Numbered from the stretch's first letter, positions 16,973 to 26,356 are shown. The stretch is DNA of 64,000 bases from Bacillota bacterium (GCA_021781745.1 JAJXWH010000010.1:1-64000), one strand, 5' to 3'. A program made the numbers and translations. Notes: generated from the sequence alone by a model not told the origin.

Positions 16973-17728
16973 TTATAGCGGTTTTTGAGCAAGATATAAT
17001 GGAATAGTATCATTGATAATGATTTTATTGCCAGCATCTATAATAGCGTTTCTTACTCCCGTATAAAATTTAGTCTTATAAGGCTCTTCTAAAGTTATAT
17101 GCTCACAATGTGTACTTATATATGAAATATATTCATCAGCATTAAGTGTTCTTACCTTTTTCCAGTCTTGATACTTGTAATTTACAAAGCCATAATTCAC
17201 AACATTATCATAATTCATTTTACAATTATATTTCTGCTTAACAAAAAAGTTTTCTTTATATACCTCTTCTATTCTATTGTACAGTTTTTCATTTGCACTT
17301 TTCTCATCTGAACGGGTCATAAACATTGCAAGAATGCCACCAGGTTTTAGTATATTGTAGGCTTTTGAGAATGCTATTTCTTCAGGTATCCATTGAATTG
17401 TAGCTGCTGAATATATTAAATCAAATGTTTGAGTTCCAAAATCGCATGTTTCAAAATCAGCATTTACAATATCTAAATTACTATAAGTCCCATATTTGTT
17501 TTTCATATATTCTGTAAAGTTCTCCCCGAGTTCAATTGCCTTATAATTACAGCCAGTTTTTAAAATAGGCTCTGTTGCTTGCCCTGTCCCTGGACCAATT
17601 TCAAGTACATCTTTACTTGAATTCAAATCAGATCCCCTAATAATTTCGTTAAAGAGTTCATCACAATATCGTGGTCTATATTTATCAAATGTTTCTGGTA
17701 TTTGGTCAAATGTCTTTCTAAAATCCAT
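16973..17728 (-). CDS. SAM-dependent methyltransferase
   Basis: A 251-residue class I methyltransferase of the trans-aconitate/UbiE-like kind. N-terminal FDKYRPRYCDELFNEI is followed by motif I VLEIGPGTGQATEPIL, the acidic KAIELGENFTEYM, and FDLIYSAATIQWIPEE (motif IV and post-I). Acceptor unknown. AGGAGG lies just upstream of ATG at 17728. Single-gene unit. Confidence 0.8.
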   Translation of the reverse strand: MDFRKTFDQIPETFDKYRPRYCDELFNEIIRGSDLNSSKDVLEIGPGTGQATEPILKTGCNYKAIELGENFTEYMKNKYGTYSNLDIVNADFETCDFGTQTFDLIYSAATIQWIPEEIAFSKAYNILKPGGILAMFMTRSDEKSANEKLYNRIEEVYKENFFVKQKYNCKMNYDNVVNYGFVNYKYQDWKKVRTLNADEYISYISTHCEHITLEEPYKTKFYTGVRNAIIDAGNKIIINDTIPLYLAQKPL

Positions 17729-17775
17729 TATTTAAACCTCCTTCTAAATTACACTTTATACACTATTTAAGAATA

Positions 17776-18549
17776 TTATGATTCAACAAGAGACAAGAAT
17801 TTATTATATATAGTAACATTTTCAATAGAAACATTTTTATCACATAAATCCAAATTGTTACATATTGTGAAAATGCCAGCATTAAAATTTTCACTGTTTT
17901 GAAAAACGATAAGTTGTTCTGAGTTCAGTTTAATGGTTAAAGGTTCTTTGTGAATTATATATTCATCAAAAATAGTTTCTATTAGTTTTTCATCTGCACT
18001 TGTTAGTGGACCTTTTATTACAATTTTACTTATTCCAGTTATATCATTATCTTTACTATTGGGAACCATATATCCTTCCATAAACTTACGAGTTTTTTCA
18101 TCTTTCATTTGTTGAAATCCAATTTGTAATGATATTCCTTCAAAGAAGTTTATATAACAATTTTGCCAAGGCATAGTTCTTGTAAATAAATTAAAGAACC
18201 ACTTAAATTTTAAAAATTCGGGTTTTGTAATATCAACTTCTTTTTGTGTTAATGTATCATAAACTTCATTAATATCTGCAACATCAAGCATTATGCAAAC
18301 CAGCCCTCTATGCCCTTTATTATATAAATTTACCCATTCACTTTTATACCCTCCACCATTAGGCTTTAATATATTTATCATTTCAAAATATTCATTTCCA
18401 ATCCATAAATTAGATGCTTTAAACCCTGAAGTTCCCTTTCCCCATGATGGTTTATACGGAAATCCTGTGTCAATTATTTTTCTGATAGTGTTCTTATTAT
18501 TTTGATAATTACTATCTATATTTATTACAAAATGGTCAAATTTAAACAT
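17776..18549 (-). CDS. Glyoxalase-like (VOC) domain protein
   Basis: A 257-residue protein beginning FKFDHFVINIDSNY, the usual first strand with His6, and containing GNEYFEMINIL and GHRGLVCIMLDVADINEVYD, which fit two betaalphabetabetabeta units. The C-terminal third (GISKIVIKGPLTSADEKL onward) may be another unit. Function unknown. A good copy of the leader motif (18579-18600) lies 29 bases upstream of the start. Confidence 0.65.
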   Translation of the reverse strand: MFKFDHFVINIDSNYQNNKNTIRKIIDTGFPYKPSWGKGTSGFKASNLWIGNEYFEMINILKPNGGGYKSEWVNLYNKGHRGLVCIMLDVADINEVYDTLTQKEVDITKPEFLKFKWFFNLFTRTMPWQNCYINFFEGISLQIGFQQMKDEKTRKFMEGYMVPNSKDNDITGISKIVIKGPLTSADEKLIETIFDEYIIHKEPLTIKLNSEQLIVFQNSENFNAGIFTICNNLDLCDKNVSIENVTIYNKFLSLVES

Positions 18550-18578
18550 AGTTTGGCTCCCCTTTTATTCATAATAAA

Positions 18579-18600
18579 TTACTATTACTTTTTATAAGAA
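18579..18600 (-). repeat. Recurrent leader motif, copy 5
   Basis: TTACTATTACTTTTTATAAG plus AA, one mismatch to the copies at 121 and 1627, and 29 bases upstream of the start at 18549. It lies 17 kb from the nearest other copy, so the motif is not a local tandem duplication. Confidence 0.55.
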
Positions 18601-18641
18601 TCTTGTGTGCTAATCATAATATCCAAGCAAAATATCCAATA

Positions 18642-19094
18642 TTATAAATTTTTCTCCATGCCTATGCTATTTGCATTCCCTTTGTACGGTTCATAATTTT
18701 CTATTAGCTCATATCCATTATTTCTATACAGATTAATTGCTTCATGTTGTTTTATTCCTGTTTCTAACAGAGCATATTTATATCCTTTGCTGCCTCCTAG
18801 TTTCTCTAATTCAGTAATTATTAATTTTGATAATCCTTGTCGCCTGTTCTCTTTTGTTACAAATATTCGTTTTAATTCTATGGTGTCAATATTGTATTCC
18901 TTAAATGCTCCACAGGCAGCAGGTATTTCATCCTTATAAATAATTACCACATCATTTATATAATCAACTTTGTTATGCTTATCATATTGTTTTTGCAATT
19001 CTCCATATCGCTCATTAAGGTCATTATCTAATAGTTTAATAAGTTTTATAAAATCGATATTTGTACTATCAGTATTTAATATTTTCAAACTCAT
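18642..19094 (-). CDS. GNAT-family N-acetyltransferase
   Basis: About 150 residues. Segments ELKRIFVTKENRRQGLSKLI (acetyl-CoA loop, R-R-Q-G-L-S) and ALLETGIKQHEAINLYRNNGY (the C-terminal GNAT helix) define it. ATG at 19094 is chosen because GGAGG lies eight bases upstream; the frame is open to 19118. Acceptor unknown. Similar in layout to the GNAT gene at 11300 but not a close copy. Confidence 0.8.
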   Translation of the reverse strand: MSLKILNTDSTNIDFIKLIKLLDNDLNERYGELQKQYDKHNKVDYINDVVIIYKDEIPAACGAFKEYNIDTIELKRIFVTKENRRQGLSKLIITELEKLGGSKGYKYALLETGIKQHEAINLYRNNGYELIENYEPYKGNANSIGMEKNL

Positions 19095-19143
19095 TTTATT
19101 TTCCTCCATGAATAACATATTTCATCATTAAGAAAATTACGAA

Positions 19144-19206
19144 CTAAAACATTATATTATGCACTAACATTATATCATTGGTGAGAAGATAAAAAGCAGA
19201 ATACAT
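19144..19206 (-). other. Orphan ribosome site and 20-codon frame behind promoter copy B
   Basis: GGAGGT at 19211-19216 is five bases before ATG at 19206. The frame stops after 20 codons (MYSAFYLLTNDIMLVHNIMF). With the duplicated promoter at 19271 just upstream, this looks like the front end of a lost gene rather than a working peptide. Confidence 0.35.
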
Positions 19207-19270
19207 TTTTACCTCCAAACTTTGCTTCATCTTACATTCGTAATATCTTATTATCTCTTTCCACAATTAG

Positions 19271-19378
19271 ATTATAACATATTTTTCAAATATTAACCTA
19301 ATTTAACAGCCAATCCGCTCCTATCAAATCTATATTCATAATCATTTCACCATTTGAATAAAAGTAACAATCTTTTCC
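19271..19378 (-). repeat. Promoter-bearing direct repeat, copy B
   Basis: Matches 4148-4270 (61/67 over 19271-19337, then with gaps to about 19378). It carries the same extended -10 (ATGTTATAAT, minus strand). Copy A drives a real gene; copy B faces only a 20-codon frame and then, 180 bases on, the GNAT gene. Confidence 0.75.
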
Positions 19379-19481
19379 AGCTCAAGTAAATGCCCTAATG
19401 TATACAATAATTTATTGGCAAACATGAATAACCATAAGTTCTTCAGCGAATAATAAAAAATAAAGTAAGGTGGTGATTAAT

Positions 19482-19595
19482 ATGGGTAGTTCTCAATATA
19501 ACAGAAATAAAAATGATAAAAGTAATGTTGATAAAATGAAAGGTAAAAATAACAAAGATAAGGGTAATAATCAAGTAAAATCTACTACCACATAA
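19482..19595 (+). CDS. 37-residue Asn/Lys-rich small protein
   Basis: ATG at 19482 follows AAGGTGGTG by a suitable distance. The 37 codons (MGSSQYNRNKNDKSNVDKMK...) give a very hydrophilic Asn/Lys-rich peptide, and a hairpin terminator at 19665-19694 follows. Its composition resembles small clostridial spore or stress proteins of unknown role. It has its own ribosome site and terminator, so I believe it is real. Confidence 0.55.
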   Translation: MGSSQYNRNKNDKSNVDKMKGKNNKDKGNNQVKSTTT

Positions 19596-19664
19596 TAATT
19601 TTATATAATATAAGTTAATCTACTAATAATAATCAATTTATAATTAAATTAATTTAAAATTAAT

Positions 19665-19694
19665 AAGCAGCCCTTTTATTGGACTGCTTTCTCT
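19665..19694 (+). terminator. Terminator after the 37-residue gene
   Basis: AGCAGCCC (19666-19673) pairs with GGACTGCT (19681-19688) with one mismatch, followed by TTCTCT. Confidence 0.6.
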
Positions 19695-19787
19695 AATCTC
19701 TTATCCTAAACTGTAAATGCTAATTCATAACACATATATTAAGCAAAGTTATAATATAAATTATAGCTAAACAACATGTAAACTAGA

Positions 19788-20012
19788 CTTATGTGATAGC
19801 TTACCGAAATAATAAATATTTTTGTTACGAAAAACTATGAAAATATCGCTGAAGGCTCTAAGTTGCAGGTTGCACTCACTTTAGCATGCTCCCGCTTTCA
19901 GCGTGACAAGCTAAAGTGAGACAACCTACAACTAAGAGCCTTTAACAGCTCATTTTCAAATGTTTTCTACACATAAATATTTATTATTTCTAGTTAAGAT
20001 ATCCACATGAAG
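19788..20012. repeat. Long imperfect palindrome, element 1
   Basis: Arms of about 100 bases fold around a centre near 19900. The inner arms pair GGCTCTAAGTTGCAGGTTG with the complement of 19919-19941, and GAAATAATAAATATT pairs with its complement near 19974-19990. No coding sense. Its outer arm (from 19774) resembles the outer arm of element 2, so the two are one family. Transcripts in either direction would form a long hairpin. Confidence 0.75.
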
Positions 20013-20090
20013 ATTTAGCAAATATGTAAGTATATTCATATAACAAGTCCAATTATAATGTTGGATATCTATAGATAAACCAACTATAAA

Positions 20091-20345
20091 TTGTACTTAT
20101 ACTTTGAAATATATCCCAACCAGAAATCAGAATCATTTTTTGCGGAATGTTTCATTAGGAATTTTTATGGTTGTGATTCTTGGCTAAAAGTTGTTCCAAA
20201 TGTGCTAGTTCAAAGCTTGTTCTTTGAGGCTAGCATTTTGAGCACAACTTCTAGCCTTAGAATCACCCATAAAAATTCCTTAGAAACTGGAGTAAAAGAA
20301 TGATTTTGATTTCGGTGAGTTACATGCATAAGTCTAAATTACATG
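20091..20345. repeat. Long imperfect palindrome, element 2
   Basis: Arms fold around about 20217. AGGAATTTTTATGG (20157-20170) matches the complement of CCCATAAAAATTCCT (20266-20280), and the inner GTGCTAG.TTCAAAG pairs with CTTTGAGGCTAGCA. The outer right arm (20309-20346), inverted, matches 19774-19810 at ACATGTAA, TAGACTTATG and ACCGAAAT, giving the whole 19774-20346 block terminal inverted repeats. A 70-codon frame inside is a shadow of the palindrome. Confidence 0.75.
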
Positions 20346-20370
20346 TTATGTATCTATAGTGTATTACACA

Positions 20371-21471
20371 CTAAAAATTCCACCATGCATTAAAAGGTAT
20401 ATTTAGTTCTGAATCTAGTGATACAGTTTTGCCAATTTGGGGAACTATTAAATTAACTTCTGACTTTTTTGCCTTTTTTATTGCTCTCTCTATTGGTTCT
20501 TTCCAACTATGAAAGGCTAAAGTAAATGCTCCCCAATGCATTAACATATTCTTTCCCTTTACGTCTAAATGAGCCTGAACAGCTTCTTCTGGTTTCATAT
20601 GTACCCAAGGCCAGCGCCTGTCATATTGACTGCCTTCAATCAAAGTTATATTAAAAGGTCCATATTTATCTCCTATATTCTTAAAATGTTTCTCATAACC
20701 ACCATCTCCGCTGATATATACACGTGTAGCTTTTCCTAAGACGGCTAAACCGCCCCATAAGGTTGTATCTCTATTAAAGATTCCTCTGCCAGAAAAGTGT
20801 TTAGACGGTGTTGATGCAATTGTTAAGCCTTTAAATTCTGCTTCATCCCACCAATTGAGTTCCGTAATTTTATCTTTTGGAACACCCCATCGAATTAAAT
20901 GAGGACTTACTCCTAATGGAACAAAGAAATGCGATACCTTACTTTCTAATTTTACTATTGATTTATAATCTAAGTGGTCATAGTGGTCGTGTGTAATAAG
21001 AACTGCATCAATAGGAATCATTTCTTCAATAATATGTAACATCTCATGAGTATATTTATATCTTCTACTTCCTATAAAAGAAACTGGTGATGGAATTTGG
21101 GTAAGCATAGGGTCTATGAGTATTTTTTTATTATCAATACTAAGTAAAAACGCTGAGTGACCAAACCAAGTTAAACTATTTTTTTCATTTTTAATTTTCT
21201 CCCAATCAACCACAGAAACAGGAATTTTTCCAACTGGATTCCTGTCTTTAATATGTATAATAGAATCCTTAAGCATTGATAGAAAATTAGGCAAACTCAT
21301 ATTTATACTTGTTTGAGTCTCATTCACAAATCTCTCATTAACATAATTATCATAATGCTTGTAAAATTCTTTTTGCTCTTTACTTGGACTTCCGCCAAAA
21401 ACCGGATTTAAATTTATAAACAATACAATCCCAACACATAATAAAACCAGAAAACTAAATAAATATATCAT
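20371..21471 (-). CDS. Membrane-anchored metallo-beta-lactamase-fold hydrolase (NAPE-PLD/RomA-like)
   Basis: A 366-residue protein. Residues about 2-22 are a hydrophobic anchor with the rest likely outside the membrane. SLTWFGHSAFLLSID and ILIDPML begin the fold, THDHYDHLDY is the metal motif, and YISGDGGYEKHF and MLMHWGAFTLAFHSW carry further ligands. Relatives hydrolyse N-acyl phosphatidylethanolamine or are called outer-membrane protein RomA; the substrate here is unknown. The stop is 25 bases from palindrome 2, which could help end transcription. Confidence 0.8.
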   Translation of the reverse strand: MIYLFSFLVLLCVGIVLFINLNPVFGGSPSKEQKEFYKHYDNYVNERFVNETQTSINMSLPNFLSMLKDSIIHIKDRNPVGKIPVSVVDWEKIKNEKNSLTWFGHSAFLLSIDNKKILIDPMLTQIPSPVSFIGSRRYKYTHEMLHIIEEMIPIDAVLITHDHYDHLDYKSIVKLESKVSHFFVPLGVSPHLIRWGVPKDKITELNWWDEAEFKGLTIASTPSKHFSGRGIFNRDTTLWGGLAVLGKATRVYISGDGGYEKHFKNIGDKYGPFNITLIEGSQYDRRWPWVHMKPEEAVQAHLDVKGKNMLMHWGAFTLAFHSWKEPIERAIKKAKKSEVNLIVPQIGKTVSLDSELNIPFNAWWNF

Positions 21472-21604
21472 AACTTCTCCTTATTCCTCCTGTATTGTCC
21501 TTTTTTCATAATGTATCTATGAGTAATTGATATTACTAGTTGTTATTATTTGCTTATTTTACTAAACAATGCGTTACCAAATAGTAATCAATTTAAAAAT
21601 ATAT

Positions 21605-23668
21605 TTATAAAAATTCTAGTTCACTAAAGGCTTTTATAAATTCTTTTACTCCATAATTTTCAAATTCCACTTCAATCATCATATCATCTTCTTTTAGAAC
21701 TTTTCCAGTTCCATATTTCTTATGAGTCACCTTTTTTATAGTCACTTCATTTACTGCCTCAACTACTGCTTCAACATCTGCTGTTTCTTCTTTCTTTCCT
21801 TGGGCTTTTTCCGCTTGAATTTGTTTCTTTAATTCTTGCAAATTAACATTAGCACTTTTTATCTTATCACTTTGTATTAACTTTTCCGGAATCATATAGA
21901 TATATCTGCTTTCTCCTGGGGATACTCTTTGATCATCAGGATTTGTATAATAGGAAAGTTCCAAATAATCTTTTGCTCTTGTAATTCCAACAAAAAATAA
22001 TCTTTGTTCCTCTTCTTCCTCCATATCTCTTGTATGTAGTGGAATCAATCCATAATTAACACCTATAATAAACACATACGAAAACTCTAATCCTTTAGAT
22101 GCATGCAGTGTCATTAGCTTAACTAAGTCCTTATCACTACTTATATCTTTTTGCAAGATGTTCACACCATATAATGCAGAAGAGTTTATGAAATCTCTAA
22201 GTCCATTTATAAAGGATATTTGCTTTTCCCCTACATATTCCATAATAATATTCAGTAAGGTGCAAATAGATTCTTTATCTTCCTCATATGTAGCCGCTGT
22301 TGGCCTAATATACTTATCAAATTCAAAATAGTTATAAATTTCTTCTGATTTTGTAATCTCAGAACATTTATGAATAAATTCATGCATCTTTTCAAGTAAC
22401 TCTGATTTAATTATGTTTTGCTCTTTCACTATTTTTCTTGCTGCTTTTTCTGTCATCCTTTCCCCGTAATTCTTATTGCTAAGAACATATACTCCCGAGG
22501 AAAAATCATTTTGATTCACGCAAAAGCGCAATAGTTTAATCACCCAGTTTAATACAGGAATATCGCGTATAGTTTTCTTCATAGATACCTCAAATGGAAT
22601 TTCATTTTTCAAAAATACATCTTCGAATACCTGAGATTGATTCTGTAATCTATAAAAAACTGCAATTTCTTTATATGATACACCTGATTTATGTATTTCC
22701 TTAATCTTATCTACTAGATAACATGCTTCATTAAATGGATTATAATGATTTTTCACTACAATCTTATTTCCAGATTCTCTTGCTCCCACTAAGCTTTCTC
22801 CATTTTGCTGAAAACATCTTGCTGCTTCTAAAATAGAACTGCTGGAACGATAGTTTATCGGAAGAGACAGTTCCTTTGCATTATATCTATGCTTTAAGGT
22901 ATACACTACATTTAAGGAACTTCCACGCCAGCTGTAAATAACCTGATTAGGATCACCTACTGCAAATAATTTGGTTCCATCACTTTTCAATTTATCAATG
23001 AAATCAAGCTGCAATTTGTCGCTGTCTTGAACTTCATCAATAATAATCCACTTTGCTTCTAATTTATAGTCATCTAATAAAATATTTGAATTATTTAATA
23101 TATCTGAAAAGGTCATCTTATTCTGTTTTATTTTTTCTTCTTTTAATAACTGAACCAGCTTAAATATATCATCATCATAACGTGAAATCTTTTCCTCTTC
23201 TTTATCAATAGACATGGCCTGCTCAAGCCGCTTTATTAATCGGTTCTTATATTTAATTTTAAGCTTTTCTTCCTGTATAATCTGCATCGCAATATCTAAT
23301 TCTTCTTCTGGTTCTATTACGAGAAAATCTTTTGTATAGTCTAATTTATGAACAGGTAATACATGTTTTAGCAAATGAAGAGCTACACTATGAAAGGTTC
23401 CGAATTTCTCCAATTGCTCTGGATCAATACTGTTTTCAGAAATCATTAATCTTTCTTTAATTTCATTAGCTGCTTTATTAGTAAAGGTCAATACAATCAT
23501 GTCTTTATAACTGATGTTTTTTGCATAATGGAGATACACAATCTTTGAAATTAACACAGTAGTTTTTCCACTACCAACATTTGCATTTACAATACATGCT
23601 TCACTTTCATCTAACACTGCTTCTCTTTGATATTCATTTAGCCTTTCTAACTCTTTCTCATAATGCAT
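21605..23668 (-). CDS. UvrD/PcrA-like superfamily 1 helicase
   Basis: A 687-residue 3'-5' DNA helicase. Walker A is ANVGSGKTTVLISKI (about residues 29-43), Walker B IIDEVQDSDKLQ, motif III VGDPNQVIYSWRGSS, motif IV YRSSSSILEAA, motif V LHASKGLEFSYVFI and motif VI FVGITRAKDYLELSYY. The C-terminal strip (KKYGTGKVLKEDD...) is like the PcrA tudor domain. It begins nine bases after the MrfA-like gene, so it is the last gene of the hydF operon. It is shorter than PcrA (about 740), with fewer insertions. Confidence 0.85.
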   Translation of the reverse strand: MHYEKELERLNEYQREAVLDESEACIVNANVGSGKTTVLISKIVYLHYAKNISYKDMIVLTFTNKAANEIKERLMISENSIDPEQLEKFGTFHSVALHLLKHVLPVHKLDYTKDFLVIEPEEELDIAMQIIQEEKLKIKYKNRLIKRLEQAMSIDKEEEKISRYDDDIFKLVQLLKEEKIKQNKMTFSDILNNSNILLDDYKLEAKWIIIDEVQDSDKLQLDFIDKLKSDGTKLFAVGDPNQVIYSWRGSSLNVVYTLKHRYNAKELSLPINYRSSSSILEAARCFQQNGESLVGARESGNKIVVKNHYNPFNEACYLVDKIKEIHKSGVSYKEIAVFYRLQNQSQVFEDVFLKNEIPFEVSMKKTIRDIPVLNWVIKLLRFCVNQNDFSSGVYVLSNKNYGERMTEKAARKIVKEQNIIKSELLEKMHEFIHKCSEITKSEEIYNYFEFDKYIRPTAATYEEDKESICTLLNIIMEYVGEKQISFINGLRDFINSSALYGVNILQKDISSDKDLVKLMTLHASKGLEFSYVFIIGVNYGLIPLHTRDMEEEEEQRLFFVGITRAKDYLELSYYTNPDDQRVSPGESRYIYMIPEKLIQSDKIKSANVNLQELKKQIQAEKAQGKKEETADVEAVVEAVNEVTIKKVTHKKYGTGKVLKEDDMMIEVEFENYGVKEFIKAFSELEFL

Positions 23669-23677
23669 GTTATTCTC

Positions 23678-26341
23678 CTATTCAACTAAATCTTCATATC
23701 TTCTCTGTAATTTATTCTTTATGTTTTTCCTGTCTTCATCTATTTCTTCAAGTCTTACTCTCAATTCAATTCCTACTGGAGCATCTGTATGGAAGGAAAT
23801 AATATTTATTATGCTCTTTTTATTACTTTCTTCCATTACCCATTCTCTATAAAAAGCATTATTTAAAACTACAGTTAGTGTACGATTCTCTATTTCAACT
23901 TTAGGAATTGTATTTAAAAATTTTGCAAATGCATCTCCATTCTCCTGAAGATATTCACAAAATTCTTTCCATTTTTCCTGTAATTCACTAAATTTGAATG
24001 GTTTCTTAACAAATGTTGATGGAGCATATTGTGCTAACTTAATATCCTTTGGTGCCTCAATTTCTTCTAATAAATTCTTTAGTCCCCACAAAACCATAGC
24101 TTTATTTAGCTGATAATCTCCAATGCATGCAGCACAGCCATTTTCACATTTGCATCCACCAACCATCCCAATTGCGTTCTCAATAATCTTTGAAGTTAAA
24201 TCAAATACTTTTTCTGCATAACCTAAACCGCCTACGTACTTATCATAAACAAACATATATACGTCACCATCAAAGTTTTCACTTATTTCTATTGCATTGT
24301 TAGACATAACAACCCCAATGTCTTCCTGCTCTGTCATTGTAGCCATCATTGCTGCATTTTTTATGGCATAACATATTCCCTCAAAATGATTATTTCTAAT
24401 AAAATTACTATTTTCACTTTCCTGAAGAAGTCTCCTATATATCTTAACAACATTATCAGGAATCCTTATCCAAGTACTTTCTGTATCATAATCCTTTGAT
24501 AATGGCTTTTCCAGCTGTTCAAAGCCCAAGTTCTGATGGTTATGAAATTGCAGCTTTTTATACATATAAACTATTTCATCCACATTTACATCACCAAATT
24601 GGACTTTAGTACGTTTATAATCCAAATCTTTGCTGCCTTGAATAATCCTTATATTCGTAGTTCCGCCCGGCATTGTATAATAGTTTCCATTAAAAGCAAT
24701 GGCAAATGCAGTCCTGCTTTCCAAATCTAGCTTTATAACCTGATATTGTACACCATCATGCATATATATTGCTCCATTATGTATTTCACGAAAGGCCTGC
24801 ATTTCATCCATTTCTGTAATTTCTTTATTATTATCCTTATTAATAAGTTTGTATCTAGCTTTATCAATATTTCTTAAACTAAAATCTCCTGCTGGAAAGG
24901 AATTGCCACTCCATGCAAACTTTCCACTCTGACTTGTTAACTCACTTGCTCTAATTAAAACAGGAATTGTTTCTCCAAGGTCTGGGAAAATTGAAATATC
25001 ATCTAAGGTCAATGGTATCTCTGCTGCTGCTGCACGTATATGAGCAAGCTCTATTAAAAGATTATTCTTATCAATAACTGCATTTTCACTTCCGCTTTCA
25101 AAAAGCCAGTCTGGATTAATGGCTATGTACTGATCAAAAGGGAGGTTATCAAGAATTAAATAGTTAGTACTCTCTTTTCCACTTCTACCTGCTCTTCCAC
25201 TCTGCTGCCAGAAAGAGGCTCTCGTTCCCGGATATCCAACAATTACTGTTGTATCAATTTTCCCAATATCTATTCCAAGTTCCAAAGCATTTGTAGATAC
25301 GAGTCCGCGCAGAGCTCCTGTAATCATCTTATTTTCGATTTCCTTACGCTCAATTGGAGTATAGCCTCCCCTATATCCAGATATCTTATCTTTTAATGAT
25401 CCTCCAAAGAAGCTTTCCGTTTCTAGTTTATCTCTTGCTTCTTTTAATACTACTTCAACATTTCTCCTTGATTTTGCAAAGGCAATGAAACTAATATCGT
25501 TTTCTACTAAATCAGGTATTAACTCAGCAGCAACAGAAGTTGATTGCATCTGTCCATAATATTTTTTGTCATGCCCCATAATTTTCGGAGGTTGTACAAG
25601 CATGTATTTTTTCTTAGGAGCTGGTGAACCATCCTTATTAACTTGAATAAATTTCTGCCCGCAGATTTCTTCTGCCAGTTCAACTGGGTTTGCTATAGTT
25701 GCTGAACTACATAGATATTGAGGTGATGAGTTATAATATCTGCAAACTCTTCCAAGTCTTCTAAAAACATTTGCAAGGTGTGAGCCAAATGCTCCTCTAT
25801 AGGTATGAAGCTCATCAATTATTACATATTTAAGATTAGAAAATATAAAGTCAAACCCGAATTTACTGTGATTCGGTAAAAACGCAGCATTTATCATTTC
25901 AGGATTAGTCAATATAATATTAGCATTTTTTCTAATCCTGCTTCTTTCATTTACAGTGGTATCTCCATCATATACTCCTGCTGAAATCCTATTGTCTCCG
26001 AAATATTCTAAGTATGGTAATATGGCGCGATACTGGTCACTTGCAAGGGCTTTTGTAGGATATATGAAAATTGCTCTGGCTAAAGGATTTGATAAAATTT
26101 CTTGAATAACTGGCAGCAAAAAACTAAGAGTTTTTCCACTTGCAGTAGATGTTGTTATTACAATATTATTCCCATCCACTGCCTTCTCAAACATTTCTGC
26201 CTGATGGCAATATAACTTTTCAATTCCTTTTTGAGAAAGATAGCCACGTAGTTCCGCTGATAAGTTACTGGGATAATCTACATAAACTCCTTCTCTTTTT
26301 AGCATTGTTTTATTATATATGATTAAATCATGTATATTCAT
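23678..26341 (-). CDS. MrfA/YprA-like DEAD-box helicase with Cys cluster
   Basis: An 887-residue superfamily 2 helicase. Motif I TTSTASGKTLSFLLP, motif II VIIDELHTYRGAFGSH, motif III CSSATI and motif VI GRAGRSGK are intact. The C-terminal DUF1998-like region has GGCKCENGCAACIG, four cysteines expected to bind zinc as in Bacillus MrfA, which repairs mitomycin C damage. MrfA is about 750 residues; here a C-terminal extension of about 140 (EKWKEFCEYLQENGDAF onward) is added. No MrfB exonuclease is adjacent; a UvrD-like helicase takes that place nine bases downstream. Confidence 0.8.
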   Translation of the reverse strand: MNIHDLIIYNKTMLKREGVYVDYPSNLSAELRGYLSQKGIEKLYCHQAEMFEKAVDGNNIVITTSTASGKTLSFLLPVIQEILSNPLARAIFIYPTKALASDQYRAILPYLEYFGDNRISAGVYDGDTTVNERSRIRKNANIILTNPEMINAAFLPNHSKFGFDFIFSNLKYVIIDELHTYRGAFGSHLANVFRRLGRVCRYYNSSPQYLCSSATIANPVELAEEICGQKFIQVNKDGSPAPKKKYMLVQPPKIMGHDKKYYGQMQSTSVAAELIPDLVENDISFIAFAKSRRNVEVVLKEARDKLETESFFGGSLKDKISGYRGGYTPIERKEIENKMITGALRGLVSTNALELGIDIGKIDTTVIVGYPGTRASFWQQSGRAGRSGKESTNYLILDNLPFDQYIAINPDWLFESGSENAVIDKNNLLIELAHIRAAAAEIPLTLDDISIFPDLGETIPVLIRASELTSQSGKFAWSGNSFPAGDFSLRNIDKARYKLINKDNNKEITEMDEMQAFREIHNGAIYMHDGVQYQVIKLDLESRTAFAIAFNGNYYTMPGGTTNIRIIQGSKDLDYKRTKVQFGDVNVDEIVYMYKKLQFHNHQNLGFEQLEKPLSKDYDTESTWIRIPDNVVKIYRRLLQESENSNFIRNNHFEGICYAIKNAAMMATMTEQEDIGVVMSNNAIEISENFDGDVYMFVYDKYVGGLGYAEKVFDLTSKIIENAIGMVGGCKCENGCAACIGDYQLNKAMVLWGLKNLLEEIEAPKDIKLAQYAPSTFVKKPFKFSELQEKWKEFCEYLQENGDAFAKFLNTIPKVEIENRTLTVVLNNAFYREWVMEESNKKSIINIISFHTDAPVGIELRVRLEEIDEDRKNIKNKLQRRYEDLVE

Positions 26342-26356
26342 TAAATATTGCTCCTA

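Noticed and set aside
1..19118. Integron integrase or attC sites
   Set aside because: No tyrosine recombinase reading frame and no attC-like paired core sites were visible in the intergenic gaps; only the leader motif recurs.
20091..20303. 70-codon frame on the plus strand
   Set aside because: It lies inside long palindrome 2, has no ribosome site and has no recognisable protein sense.
19788..20346. CRISPR array or tandem repeat in the palindromic block
   Set aside because: No regularly spaced repeats or unique spacers; the structure is inverted and not periodic.
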